Assembly: GCA_003719395.1 (NCBI GenBank)
Contig: RHMC01000005.1
Location: forward strand, 1-64,000
DNA length: 64,000 bases
Direction: 5' to 3'
Source: Streptomyces altiplanensis
GTDB taxonomy: Bacteria; Actinomycetota; Actinomycetes; Streptomycetales; Streptomycetaceae
Shown piece after piece: positions 50,545 through 61,303 of this stretch. The position numbers were made by a program, and so were the translations under genes. The notes under the pieces are model-generated. The model searched no databases. It was not told the DNA's origin and was given only the letters and a program-made list of their open reading frames with translations. Position 1 is the stretch's first letter; each line of letters opens with the position of its first letter.

Positions 50545-51577
50545 CCGGACGCAATTTCCGCCTGCGCCGGCTGCGTGGCAGCGATGCCGCGCGGCCGTTG
50601 CGCAAACGCGGCGCCCAGCCCAAAGTCGTCGCCCTCGGCGGCGGCATGGGGCTTTCCGCGTCGCTCACGGCGCTGCGCCGCATCACCGGCGACCTGACCG
50701 CGGTGGTCACGGTCGCCGACGACGGCGGCTCCAGCGGGCGGCTCCGCGACGAGCTGGGCGTACTGCCGCCGGGTGACCTGCGCAAGGCGCTCGGCCGCGC
50801 TGTGCGGGGACGACGACTGGGGTCAGACCTGGTCGCGCGTCATCCAGCACCGCTTCTCCAGCCGCGGCGACCTGCACGACCACGCCGTCGGCAATCTGCT
50901 GATCGTCGCTCTGTGGGAGCAGCTCGGCGACCATGTCCAGGCCCTCGACCTGGTCGGCAAGCTGCTCGGCGCGCACGGCCGGGTGCTGCCCATGTCCGCC
51001 GTGCCGCTGGAGCTCCAGGCGCTCGTACGGGGGCACGACCCCCGGCGCCCCGACGAGGTGGACACGATCCGCGGCCAGGCGGACCGTGGCGCTCACCCCC
51101 GGCGAGGTGCAGTCCGTGCACCTGGTCCCGCAGGGCCCGCCGGCCGTCCCGGAGGCCGTCGCCGCCGTCCGCGACGCGGACTGGGTGGTGCTCGGCCCCG
51201 GCTCCTGGTTCTCCTCGGTGATCCCGCACCTCCTGGTGCCCGAGCTGCTCGACGCCCTCGTCGAGACGCGGGCCCGCCGGGTCCTGTCGCTCAATCTCGC
51301 GCCGCAACCCGGAGAAACCGATGGCTTCTCTCCGCAGCGTCATTTGGAGGTTTTGGGACGACACGCCCCTAAACTCGCCCTGGACGTGGTGTTGGCCGAC
51401 GAGGCTGCCGTGCCCGATCGCGAGTCTCTCGCCGATGCCGCCAAGCGGTTCGGAGCCGCGGTCGAGCTGGCGCCGGTCGCCGCGCCCGACGGTTCCCCGG
51501 TCCACGATCCGGAGCTGTTGGCCGCCGCGTACGACCGTATTTTTCGGATGCATGGAAGGATCGGCCCATGGCGATGA
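50541..51577 (+). CDS. yvcK: YvcK family gluconeogenesis/morphogenesis factor (frame broken)
   Basis: GTG 50541 overlaps the rapZ stop. The protein has [20 protein letters not shown] (CofD-like nucleotide binding), [48 protein letters not shown] and [21 protein letters not shown], the full CofD/UPF0052 set. Two one-base insertions, near 50800 and 51085, break the frame. Proteins of this family control envelope precursor use on gluconeogenic carbon. It overlaps whiA by ten bases. Confidence 0.95.
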
Positions 51578-52554
51578 CGGCAGCGGTGAAGGACGAAATC
51601 TCCCGGCTCCCCGTCACCCGGACCTGCTGCAGGAAGGCGGAGGTCTCGGCGATTCTTCGGTTCGCGGGCGGGCTGCACCTGGTGAGCGGCCGGATTGTGA
51701 TCGAGGCGGAGCTGGACGTGAGCTTCGCCGCCCGAAGACTCAAGAAGGACATTCTTGAGATTTTCGGACACCACTCGGAGCTGGTGGTGATGGCGCCGAG
51801 CGGACTGCGCCGCGGTTCCCGCTATCTCGTACGGGTGGTGGCGGGCGGCGACCAGCTGGCGCGCCAGACCGGCCTGGTCGACGGCCGCGGCCGGCCCATC
51901 CGCGGGCTGCCCCCGCAGGTCGTCTCCGGCGCACGTGCGACGCCGAGCGCCTGGCGCGGCGCGTTCCTCGCCCACGGCTCGCTCACCGAGCCCGGCCGTT
52001 CCTCCTCGCTGGAGGTCACCTGCCCGGGGCCCGAGGCCGCTCTCGCCCTGGTCGGTGCCGCCCGCAGGCTCTCCATCGGGGCCAAGGCGCGCGAGGTGCG
52101 CGGCGTGGACCGCGTCGTCGTACGGGACGGGGACGCGATCGGTGCCCTGCTGACCCGCCTCGGCGCGCACGAGTCCGTGCTGGCCTGGGAGGAGCGGCGG
52201 ATGCGCCGCGAGGTCCGCGCCACCGCCAACCGCCTGGCCAACTTCGACGACGCGAACCTGCGCCGCTCCGCGCGGGCCGCGGTCGCCGCGGGGGCCCGGG
52301 TGGGGCGTGCGCTGGAGATCCTCGGCGATGAGGTGCCCGAGCACCTCGCCGCCGCCGGGCGGCTGCGCATGGACCACAAGCAGGCATCTCTGGAGGAGCT
52401 GGGCGCGCTGGCCGACCCGCCGCTGACGAAGGACGCGGTCGCCGGCCGGATCCGCCGTCTGCTGGCCATGGCCGACAAGCGGGCCCAGGACCTCGGCATC
52501 CCCGGCACGGAGTCCACGATCACCGAGGAAATGGCCGACGGGCTGATCGGCTGA
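51568..52554 (+). CDS. whiA: Sporulation transcription factor WhiA
   Basis: ATG 51568 ([25 protein letters not shown]) gives 328 residues. A degenerate LAGLIDADG homing-endonuclease-like domain occupies about residues 10-200 ([15 protein letters not shown]), and a helix-turn-helix at the C-terminus ([30 protein letters not shown]) binds DNA. In Streptomyces WhiA acts with WhiB to switch on aerial septation genes and repress elongation. It is the last gene of the uvrC-rapZ-yvcK-whiA overlap chain. Confidence 0.97.
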   Translation: MAMTAAVKDEISRLPVTRTCCRKAEVSAILRFAGGLHLVSGRIVIEAELDVSFAARRLKKDILEIFGHHSELVVMAPSGLRRGSRYLVRVVAGGDQLARQTGLVDGRGRPIRGLPPQVVSGARATPSAWRGAFLAHGSLTEPGRSSSLEVTCPGPEAALALVGAARRLSIGAKAREVRGVDRVVVRDGDAIGALLTRLGAHESVLAWEERRMRREVRATANRLANFDDANLRRSARAAVAAGARVGRALEILGDEVPEHLAAAGRLRMDHKQASLEELGALADPPLTKDAVAGRIRRLLAMADKRAQDLGIPGTESTITEEMADGLIG

Positions 52555-52704
52555 CCGCTCCCACCGTACGACTGGCCGCTGCCGGTGCCCCCGCGGGTGC
52601 CGACAGCGGCTTTTCGCACCCCTGACGCGCTATTGACATGACCATGGACTGTCATGAGCCTGGCGCTTGTTCACTTACGTGGCAGACAACAGCAAAGGTG
52701 GCTC

Positions 52705-55692
52705 ATGAGACGCAGAGCGAGATCGATCCTCGCAGCGGGCGCGTTGCTGCTCGGCGGTGTGGTGGCGGCACCCGTCGCCCAGGCGGAGGGGGCGGGGAGC
52801 GCCGGACCGGGAGGCACCGGAGCGGACAGCGCCGACATGGGCGCCGACGCCGTCAAGGTGTTCAACGCGGACGTCACCAGGGAGCAGATCCCCCTGCTCC
52901 TGGCGGCCGGGCAGGATGCCCACGAGATGGGCGAACGGGCGCCGGAGAAGGGCACGGCGCGCGTCGAGCTCTTCCTCACCGACGCCCAGGCCGAGGACCT
53001 GGCCGCCAAGGGCGTCAGGAACCTCACCGAGCGCAAGGTCTCGGCGAAGACGCAGTCGCGCCTCGCCGCCGCCGGGGACGGCGTCTACCGCCCGTACAGC
53101 GGCAAGGGCAATCTCCAGGAGGAGATCGTCAGGACGGGGCAGGCGCATCCGGACCTCACCAAGGTCGTCTCCATCGGCAAGACCCTCCAGGGCAAGGACA
53201 TCCTCGCCCTCAAGCTCACCAAGGGCGCGAAGAAGACCAAGGACGGCGCCAAGCCCTCCGTGCTGTACCTGTCCAACCAGCACGCCCGCGAGTGGATCAC
53301 CCCGGAGATGACCCGGCGGCTGATGCACCACTACCTGGACCGGTACGGCAAGGACCGCCGCATCACGAAGATCGTGGACTCCACCGAGCTGTGGTTCGTG
53401 CTCTCCGCCAACCCGGACGGCTACGACTGGACCCACGACCCGGACGGCGACCGCCTGTGGCGCAAGAACATGCGCGACATCGACGCCGACGGCAAGTACA
53501 CCGCGAGCGACGGCGTCGACCTCAACCGCAACTTCGCGTACAAGTGGGGCTACGACAACGAGGGCTCCTCGCCGAACCCCGCCAGCGCCACCTACCGCGG
53601 CGCGTCCCCCATGTCCGAGCCCGAGACCCGGGTGCTCGACCGCTTCCAGAAGCGCATCGGTTTCGAGTACGGCATCAACTACCACTCCGCCGCCGAGCTG
53701 ATCCTCTACGGCGTCGGCTGGCAGGTCGCCACCCCGACCCCCGACGACGTGCTTTACAGGGCGCTCGCGGGCACGCCCGAGAAGCCGGCCGTTCCCGGGT
53801 ACCACCCGCAGGTCTCCTCCGAGCTCTACACCACCAACGGCGAGGCCGACGGACACGCGGCCAACGTCAACGGCACGATGATGTTCACCCCGGAGATGAC
53901 CACCTGCCAGACGGCGTCGAACATCGACCCCGGCGACCAGTGGAAGCCGGAGGACTGCCAGTCCGGCTTCAACTTCCCCGACGACGAGAAACTGATCCAG
54001 GCGGAGTTCGCCAAGAACGTCCCCTTCGCCCTCTCCGTCGCGGAGACCGCCGCCCACCCCGACCGGCCGTCCTCGTCCGTCGGCATGGCCGCCCCCGACT
54101 TCACGCCTGACACCTTCACGACCTCCTACGCGGCGCGCGGCGGTGACCAGCAGGTCGCCGTCACGGCCCGCAAGTCCGTACGCGGCAAGGAACTCAACTA
54201 CCGCGTCAACGGAGGCCGTACGCACGACGAGGACCTGGAGCGCTGGAAGGGCGGCGAGACGTACGGCGGCGAGGACAACCTCTGGTTCGACGAGTACCGC
54301 GCGGAGGTCGAGGACGCCGGACCGGGCGACAAGGTGGAGGTCTGGTTCACGGGCCGCACCAAGGCGGGCAAGCGCACCTCCAGCGAGCACTTCACGTACA
54401 CGGTCGCCGAGCGTTCCCGCGCGGACACCCTGGTGATCGCCGAAGAGGGCGCGCCCGCGCAGCACGCCCAGAAGTACGTCGACGCCCTCAGGGCGAACGG
54501 CCGCACCGCCGCCGTCTGGGACGTCGCCACCCGGGGCGCACCGCACGCCCTCGGCGTCCTCTCCCACTTCCGCACCGCTGTCCACTACACCGGCGCCAAG
54601 GCGCCCACCGGCCCCACCCAGACGGCCGTACGCGCCTTCCTCAACGAGGGCGGCAAGCTGATCGAGGCCGGTGAGATGGCGGGCGGCAACGCGGTCGTCG
54701 GCCCGGCCGTCACCGACGACTTCAGCCAGTACTACCTCGGTGCCTACGGACGTACGAACGCCGGCGGTGCCACCGGGTTCACCGGCGCGGGGCCGCTTGC
54801 GGGAACGGCCGGACCGCTCACGGGAGCGCCCGGAAACCCGCTGGACGCGGCGGGCGCGTACACCGTCACCTCGGACACGCTGCCGGCGGAGCGGTTCCCG
54901 CAGTTCCGGAGCGCGCAGGCGGGCCGGTACGACGGGATCACCAACCCGTACGCCCCGCACATGGGCCAGTGGATGGCGGCCGCCGCGCACGAGGACGGCG
55001 ACTGGAAGCGCCTCGCCCGTACGGTCGACCTCACCGCGGTGAGCGCCGCCGACAAGCCGCAGCTGCGTCTCGCCCTCAACTGGAACACCGAGAACGCCTA
55101 CGATCACGCGGCCCTGGAGGCGCACACCGAGGGAGCCGAGGACTGGACGACGCTCCCCGAGGAGGGCGGCGCCACCAGGACCGCCGTCCCGGCCGAGTGC
55201 GAGCAGGGCTACTTCATCAACGGCCACCCCTTCCTGCGGCACTACCTCACCCTGGAGGCGGGCGGCTGCCGGGCGACCGGCACCACCGGCGCGTGGAACA
55301 GCTTCACCGGCTCGTCCGGCGGCTGGAAGCAGGTCTCCTTCGACCTCAGCGCCTACGCGGGCAAGAAGGTCGAGCTGGCGCTCAGCTCCATCACCGACCC
55401 CGGCAGCGGCGGCCGCGGCGTCTTCGTGGACGACGCGCGGCTGACCGTCGGAGGGGCCGACAAGGAGAGCGAGGGCTTCGAGACCTCGCTCGGCGCCTGG
55501 ACGGCCCCCGGGGCCCCGGCCGGAAGTCCCGCCGTCGGGGGCGACTGGGCCAGGTCGGGTGAGCTGTTCAAGTCCTATGCGGCAGTCACTACACGTGACA
55601 CCGTTCTGTTCGGGTTCGGCCTGGAACACGTGCCGGACGCCGCGGAGCGGACCGCACTGCTGGGCAAGGCGCTCGGTTCGCTGCGGCGCTGA
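52705..55692 (+). CDS. Secreted M14 zinc carboxypeptidase with C-terminal beta domains
   Basis: ATG 52705 follows AAAGGTGG. A signal peptide (MRRRARSILAAGALLLGGVVAAPVAQAEG) is followed by a propeptide-like region and the M14 catalytic domain: YLSNQHAREWITPEMTRRL (His and Glu zinc ligands), LNRNFAYKWG (arginine and substrate contacts) and INYHSAAELILYG (His). Then come galactose-binding/jelly-roll-like C-terminal parts (VSFDLSAYAGKKVELALSS) and an immune-inhibitor-A-like segment near the end (FGFGLEHVPDAAERTALL). 995 residues, clean frame. Probably degrades extracellular peptides. Confidence 0.93.
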   Translation: MRRRARSILAAGALLLGGVVAAPVAQAEGAGSAGPGGTGADSADMGADAVKVFNADVTREQIPLLLAAGQDAHEMGERAPEKGTARVELFLTDAQAEDLAAKGVRNLTERKVSAKTQSRLAAAGDGVYRPYSGKGNLQEEIVRTGQAHPDLTKVVSIGKTLQGKDILALKLTKGAKKTKDGAKPSVLYLSNQHAREWITPEMTRRLMHHYLDRYGKDRRITKIVDSTELWFVLSANPDGYDWTHDPDGDRLWRKNMRDIDADGKYTASDGVDLNRNFAYKWGYDNEGSSPNPASATYRGASPMSEPETRVLDRFQKRIGFEYGINYHSAAELILYGVGWQVATPTPDDVLYRALAGTPEKPAVPGYHPQVSSELYTTNGEADGHAANVNGTMMFTPEMTTCQTASNIDPGDQWKPEDCQSGFNFPDDEKLIQAEFAKNVPFALSVAETAAHPDRPSSSVGMAAPDFTPDTFTTSYAARGGDQQVAVTARKSVRGKELNYRVNGGRTHDEDLERWKGGETYGGEDNLWFDEYRAEVEDAGPGDKVEVWFTGRTKAGKRTSSEHFTYTVAERSRADTLVIAEEGAPAQHAQKYVDALRANGRTAAVWDVATRGAPHALGVLSHFRTAVHYTGAKAPTGPTQTAVRAFLNEGGKLIEAGEMAGGNAVVGPAVTDDFSQYYLGAYGRTNAGGATGFTGAGPLAGTAGPLTGAPGNPLDAAGAYTVTSDTLPAERFPQFRSAQAGRYDGITNPYAPHMGQWMAAAAHEDGDWKRLARTVDLTAVSAADKPQLRLALNWNTENAYDHAALEAHTEGAEDWTTLPEEGGATRTAVPAECEQGYFINGHPFLRHYLTLEAGGCRATGTTGAWNSFTGSSGGWKQVSFDLSAYAGKKVELALSSITDPGSGGRGVFVDDARLTVGGADKESEGFETSLGAWTAPGAPAGSPAVGGDWARSGELFKSYAAVTTRDTVLFGFGLEHVPDAAERTALLGKALGSLRR

Positions 55693-55702
55693 CTCTGCGT
55701 AA

Positions 55703-56896
<1,194 letters not shown>

Positions 56897-56927
56897 TCCG
56901 TCCGGCAGGCACCTCGATGTGAGCACA

Positions 56928-56963
56928 GGGCTCGGCCAGCGCAACGCGGCGCTGGCCGGGCCC
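56928..56963 (+). terminator. Hairpin between gap and pgk (partial terminator or processing site)
   Basis: GGGCTCGGCCAGCG (56928-56941) pairs with CGCTGGCCGGGCCC (56950-56963) over 14 bp with one G-U, followed by TGTCACGTGTTTTGTC. It could reduce read-through into pgk or stabilise the gap message. Confidence 0.6.
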
Positions 56964-57000
56964 TGTCACGTGTTTTGTCTCCCAAGGAGTCCAGTAACAG

Positions 57001-58212
57001 ATGAAGACGATCGACGAACTTCTCGCCGAAGGGGTCGAGGGCAAGCGGGTATTCGTCCGCGCCGACCTCAACGTGCCGCTCGACGGCACCACCATCACCG
57101 ACGACGGCCGCATCCGCGCCGTCCAGCCGACGATCGAGAAGCTCGCCGCCGCGGGCGCCCGCGTCGACGTCGCCTCGCACCTGGGCCGCCCCCAGGGCGC
57201 CCCGGAGCCGGCCTTCTCGCTCGCCCCCGCCGCCGCGCGCCTCGGTGAACTCCTCGGCACCGAGGTCGCCTTCGCGACCGACACGGTCGGCGAGTCCGCC
57301 AAGGCCGTCGTCGCGGGCCTCGGCAACGGCAAGGTTGCCGTCATCGAGAACCTCCGCTTCAACGCCGGCGAGACCTCGAAGGACGACGCCGAGCGCGGCG
57401 CCTTCGCGGACCGGCTGGCCGAGCTGGCCGATGTGTACGTCGGCGACGGCTTCGGCGCCGTGCACCGCAGGCACGCCTCGGTCTACGACCTCCCGGCCCG
57501 GCTCCCGCACGTCGCCGGCGGCCTCATCGCCACCGAGGTCGGCGTCCTGAAGAAGCTCACGGAGGACGTCGAGCGGCCGTACGTCGTGGTCCTCGGCGGC
57601 GCCAAGGTCTCCGACAAGCTCGGCGTGATCGACCACCTGCTGGAGAAGGCCGACCGCATCCTGGTCGGCGGCGGCATGGCGTACACCTTCCTCAAGGCCC
57701 AGGGCCACGAGGTCGGCATCTCGCTGCTCCAGGCCGACCAGATCCCGACGGTTCTGGAGTACCTGGAGCGGGCCGAGGCCAAGGGCGTGGAGTTCGTGCT
57801 CCCCGTCGACGTACTGGTCTCGGCCGAATTCCCGGACCTCAAGACGAAGGCTCCGGCGAACCCGACGACGGTCGCCGCGGACGCCATCCCGGCCGACCAG
57901 GAGGGTCTGGACATCGGTCCCGAGACCCGCAAGCTGTACGCATCGAAGCTCGCCGACGCGGCCACCGTCTTCTGGAACGGTCCGATGGGCGTCTTCGAGC
58001 ACCCCGACTACGCTGAGGGCACCAAGGCGGTCGCCCAGGCCCTCGTCGACAGCCCCGCCTTCACGGTGGTCGGTGGTGGTGACTCCGCCGCCGCCGTCCG
58101 CATCCTGGGCTTCGACGAGAACGCATTCGGCCACATCTCGACCGGTGGCGGCGCCAGCCTCGAATACCTCGAGGGCAAGACGCTTCCCGGCCTCGCCGCA
58201 CTGGAGGACTGA
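57001..58212 (+). CDS. pgk: Phosphoglycerate kinase
   Basis: ATG 57001 (AAGGAG upstream) gives 403 residues: MKTIDELLAEGVEGKRVFVRADLNVPLDG. Substrate-binding SHLGRPQG and NLRFNAGET, the hinge, and the nucleotide site NGPMGVFEHPDYAEGTKAV and GGGDSAAAV are present. It transfers phosphate from 1,3-bisphosphoglycerate to ADP. It lies six bases before tpiA. Confidence 0.98.
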   Translation: MKTIDELLAEGVEGKRVFVRADLNVPLDGTTITDDGRIRAVQPTIEKLAAAGARVDVASHLGRPQGAPEPAFSLAPAAARLGELLGTEVAFATDTVGESAKAVVAGLGNGKVAVIENLRFNAGETSKDDAERGAFADRLAELADVYVGDGFGAVHRRHASVYDLPARLPHVAGGLIATEVGVLKKLTEDVERPYVVVLGGAKVSDKLGVIDHLLEKADRILVGGGMAYTFLKAQGHEVGISLLQADQIPTVLEYLERAEAKGVEFVLPVDVLVSAEFPDLKTKAPANPTTVAADAIPADQEGLDIGPETRKLYASKLADAATVFWNGPMGVFEHPDYAEGTKAVAQALVDSPAFTVVGGGDSAAAVRILGFDENAFGHISTGGGASLEYLEGKTLPGLAALED

Positions 58213-58218
58213 CTCTTC

Positions 58219-58995
58219 ATGACCACCCGCACCCCGCTGATGGCGGGCAACTGGAAGATGAACCTCAACCACCTCGAGGCCATCGCGCACGTCCAGAAGC
58301 TCGCCTTCGCGCTCACCGACAAGGACTACGACTCCGTAGAGGTCGCGGTCCTGCCCCCCTTCACGGACCTGCGGTCCGTGCAGACGCTGGTGGACGCCGA
58401 CAAGCTCAAGATCAAGTACGGCGCCCAGGACATCTCGGCGCACGACTCCGGCGCGTACACCGGTGAGATCTCGGGCGTGATGCTCGCCAAGCTCAAGTGC
58501 GCGTACGTCGCCGTCGGGCACTCCGAGCGCCGGCAGTACCACAACGAGACCGACGAGGTCTGCAACGCCAAGGTGAAGGCCGCGTACAAGCACGGTCTGA
58601 CCCCGATCCTGTGCGTCGGCGAGGGTCTCGACATCCGCAAGGCGGGCAACCAGGTCGCGCACACGCTCGCCCAGCTCGACGGCGGCCTCAAGGACGTCCC
58701 GGCCGAGCAGGCCGAGTCCGTCGTGATCGCGTACGAGCCGGTGTGGGCCATCGGTACCGGCGAGGTCGCCACCCCCGAGGACGCGCAGGAGGTCTGCGGA
58801 GCGATCCGCGGCCGTCTCGCGGAGCTGTACTCGCAGGAGCTGGCCGACAAGGTCCGCATCCAGTACGGCGGCTCGGTCAAGTCCGGGAACGTCGCCGCGA
58901 TCATGGCGCAGCCGGATGTCGACGGGGCCCTGGTGGGCGGCGCGGCGCTGGACTCCGACGAGTTCGTCAAGATCATTCGGTTCCGCGACCAGTGA
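58219..58995 (+). CDS. tpiA: Triosephosphate isomerase
   Basis: ATG 58219 starts [18 protein letters not shown] (Asn/Lys of the active site). The catalytic His is in [15 protein letters not shown] and the catalytic Glu in [29 protein letters not shown] is the phosphate-binding loop. 258 residues, clean frame. It follows pgk with six bases and ends before a strong terminator. Confidence 0.98.
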   Translation: MTTRTPLMAGNWKMNLNHLEAIAHVQKLAFALTDKDYDSVEVAVLPPFTDLRSVQTLVDADKLKIKYGAQDISAHDSGAYTGEISGVMLAKLKCAYVAVGHSERRQYHNETDEVCNAKVKAAYKHGLTPILCVGEGLDIRKAGNQVAHTLAQLDGGLKDVPAEQAESVVIAYEPVWAIGTGEVATPEDAQEVCGAIRGRLAELYSQELADKVRIQYGGSVKSGNVAAIMAQPDVDGALVGGAALDSDEFVKIIRFRDQ

Positions 58996-59027
58996 GTAGG
59001 CCGTAGGGCCGATCCGTCGTACCCTGG

Positions 59028-59067
59028 CGGGGGCCGGGGCTGTTGCGCAACAGCCGTCCGGCCCCCG
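59028..59067 (+). terminator. Terminator after tpiA
   Basis: CGGGGGCCGG (59028-59037) pairs with CCGGCCCCCG (59058-59067), and inside it GGCTGTTGC pairs with GCAACAGCC, so the hairpin is very long. It separates the glycolytic operon from secG. Confidence 0.82.
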
Positions 59068-59111
59068 TTGTCCGTCTCCGAAGTCCGAAGTCCGAGGAAG
59101 TTGGTCCAGCC

Positions 59112-59348
59112 GTGGTTATGGGGTTCTCGATCGCCCTGATCGTCTTCAGCCTGCTGCTGATGCTGCTGGTTCTGATGCACAAGGGGAAGGGCGGCGGTCT
59201 CTCCGACATGTTCGGCGGCGGCATGCAGTCGTCCGTCGGTGGGTCCTCGGTCGCCGAGCGCAACCTCGACCGCATCACGGTGGTAATCGGTCTGATGTGG
59301 TTTGCCTGCATTATCGTGCTCGGTCTGCTGATGAAGCTGGACAGCTGA
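59112..59348 (+). CDS. secG: Preprotein translocase subunit SecG
   Basis: GTG 59112 (GAGGAAG upstream) begins MVMGFSIALIVFSLLLMLLVLMHKGKGGGLSDMFGGG. Two membrane segments flank the conserved cytoplasmic loop GGGLSDMFGGGMQSSVGGSSVAERNLDRIT. 78 residues. It is a partner of SecY and SecE in protein export; the location after tpiA is conserved in actinobacteria. Confidence 0.96.
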   Translation: MVMGFSIALIVFSLLLMLLVLMHKGKGGGLSDMFGGGMQSSVGGSSVAERNLDRITVVIGLMWFACIIVLGLLMKLDS

Positions 59349-59551
59349 CCCGTCGTCCGGTACGCAGACGGGAGCGCGGCCTATCATGGGGCCGACGGCT
59401 CGTGTCTGCGCGGCAGGGGCGCAACTCCAGTCACTGGACGCGCGTTGGGTCCTGCGTAGAGTGGGGCGCTCGCAGCTGAGCTGTTTGACGACTCCGCGGC
59501 GGTAGCCGCTGATTGATGCAGTGCAGCACCATCACGCAGGGAGTTACGACC

Positions 59552-59887
59552 GTGGCAAGTGGCAACGCGATCCGGGGAAGCCGGGTCGGAGCGGGGCCGA
59601 TGGGTGAGGCCGAGCGCGGCGAGTCCGCACCCCGTCTCCGCATCTCCTTCTGGTGTTCCAACGGGCACGAGACGCAGCCGAGCTTTGCCCATGACGCTCA
59701 GGTTCCGGACACGTGGGACTGCCCGCGCTGCGGGTTCCCGGCCGGACAGGACCGGGACAATCCGCCGGCCCCGCCGCGCACGGAGCCGTACAAAACGCAT
59801 CTCGCGTACGTACGGGAACGGCGCAGCGACGCGGACGGCGAGGCGATTCTCGCCGAGGCTCTCGCGAAACTGCGGGGCGAGATCTAG
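59552..59887 (+). CDS. RbpA-family RNA polymerase-binding protein (paralogue)
   Basis: GTG 59552, with GGGAG eight bases upstream, gives 111 residues: MASGNAIRGSRVGAGPMGEAERGE. The N-terminal part and the two zinc-type Cys pairs, FWCSNGHE and WDCPRCGFPAG, match the RbpA fold. PYKTHLAYVRERRSDADGEAILAEALAKLRG is the helical C-terminus that contacts sigma. The sequence differs from the principal Streptomyces RbpA, so a paralogue is more likely. It lies between secG and pgi. Confidence 0.85.
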   Translation: MASGNAIRGSRVGAGPMGEAERGESAPRLRISFWCSNGHETQPSFAHDAQVPDTWDCPRCGFPAGQDRDNPPAPPRTEPYKTHLAYVRERRSDADGEAILAEALAKLRGEI

Positions 59888-59902
59888 GAATTGCGATCCG
59901 CC

Positions 59903-59918
59903 GACACCTTCGGGTGTC
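59903..59918 (+). terminator. UUCG-type hairpin after the RbpA-like gene
   Basis: GACACC-TTCG-GGTGTC forms a stable tetraloop stem 15 bases after the stop codon. Confidence 0.6.
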
Positions 59919-60021
59919 CGGCCGGACTGCTTCTGCGGTCTGCTCTCCGGACTGCTTCTCGGGGCCGGTTGTCAGTGGCACCCTCTACGGTTCTTGAATC
60001 ACAGGACCGGGAGGGGGAGTT

Positions 60022-61254
60022 GTGACGACGAGCAAGACCGCGGCCGCGCAATCGGGGGCGGAGGAGGCGCGGGCCCCGGCCTGGCGCGGGGGGTTCGGCC
60101 GGCTGTGGACCGCGGCTGTCGTCTCGAAGTTCGGCGACTCGCTGCGTACGGCCGCGATGCCGCTGCTGGCCGCCTCGCTGACGTCCGACCCCGTGCTGGT
60201 GGCGCTGGTGACGGCGTGCGGTTACCTGCCGTGGCTGCTGTTCGGGCTGCTGGGCGGAGCGGTGGCGGACCGGGTGGACCAGCGCCGGGCGATGTGGGCC
60301 GTGGATCTGGTGCGGGCCGCGCTGATGGCCGCCTTCGCGGTGGCGGTCGCCCTCGGCCACGCCTCGATCGCACTGCTCGTCGCGCTCGCCTTCGCGCTCA
60401 CCACCCTCCAGACCCTCTTCGACAACGCCGCCACGGCCCTGCTGCCCTCGCTGGTGCCCAAGGCCGCCCTGGGCAGCGCCAACGCCCGGCTGCTGACCGG
60501 GCAGCAGATCGCGGGAGGCTTCCTGGCCGCTCCGCTGGTGCCGGTGCTGCTGCTGGCGGGTGCGGCCGTGCCGTACGCCGCGGACGCCGCGACGTACGTC
60601 CTGGGGGCCGTGCTGATCGCTTCGCTGCGGGTGACGGCGCCGGAGCGGGCGCCGAGACCTCCGGGCAGCACGCTGCGCGGGGACATCGCGCAGGGGCTGC
60701 GGGTGCTGTGGCGGGACCGCGTGCTGCGCGGGCTCTGCGTCGCCACCACGCTGTGCAACGTCGGCATGGCCGCGCTCATCGCCACCCTGGTCCTCCAGGT
60801 CACCGGCTGGCTGGACGCCGGGCACGGCGGTTACGCGGCGGTCATCACGGCGTACGGCGTGGGCAGTGTGGCGGGCGGGCTGCTGGCCGGCCGGCTCTCC
60901 AGGCGGATCGGGCGGATACGCAGTGTGTTCGCGGCCGGAGCCGTGCAGATCTGCTGTCTGGCGGCGATGGGGCTTGTCCGCGAGCTGTGGGTGACGGTCA
61001 TCGCGATGGCGCTGTTCGGCCTCATGGGGCTGGTGTGGAACACCAACCAGGTGACGCTGATGCAGGAGCGCAGCCCGGAAGCCATGCTGGGAAGGATCAG
61101 TTCGGCCTTCCGCACGCTCGCGATCGCAGGCGCACCGCTCGGTGCGCTGCTGGGCGGCGCGGCCGCCTCCGCCTGGGGTCTGCATACCCCCGCCCTGCTG
61201 GCGGCGGCGCTCTTCACGGCCGCCACAGCATCGCTGGCCGCTCTGATCAATTAG
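60022..61254 (+). CDS. MFS exporter
   Basis: GTG 60022 starts [25 protein letters not shown]. The protein has about twelve membrane helices; [29 protein letters not shown] is the motif A loop, and [17 protein letters not shown] a second. [29 protein letters not shown] is typical of EntS-like exporters. 410 residues, clean frame. The exported compound is unknown. Confidence 0.9.
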   Translation: MTTSKTAAAQSGAEEARAPAWRGGFGRLWTAAVVSKFGDSLRTAAMPLLAASLTSDPVLVALVTACGYLPWLLFGLLGGAVADRVDQRRAMWAVDLVRAALMAAFAVAVALGHASIALLVALAFALTTLQTLFDNAATALLPSLVPKAALGSANARLLTGQQIAGGFLAAPLVPVLLLAGAAVPYAADAATYVLGAVLIASLRVTAPERAPRPPGSTLRGDIAQGLRVLWRDRVLRGLCVATTLCNVGMAALIATLVLQVTGWLDAGHGGYAAVITAYGVGSVAGGLLAGRLSRRIGRIRSVFAAGAVQICCLAAMGLVRELWVTVIAMALFGLMGLVWNTNQVTLMQERSPEAMLGRISSAFRTLAIAGAPLGALLGGAAASAWGLHTPALLAAALFTAATASLAALIN

Positions 61255-61303
61255 GTTGGAGCTGCCAGGGGGCATGCACGCAGGTACGAGAAGAAGTGGG
61301 CTG

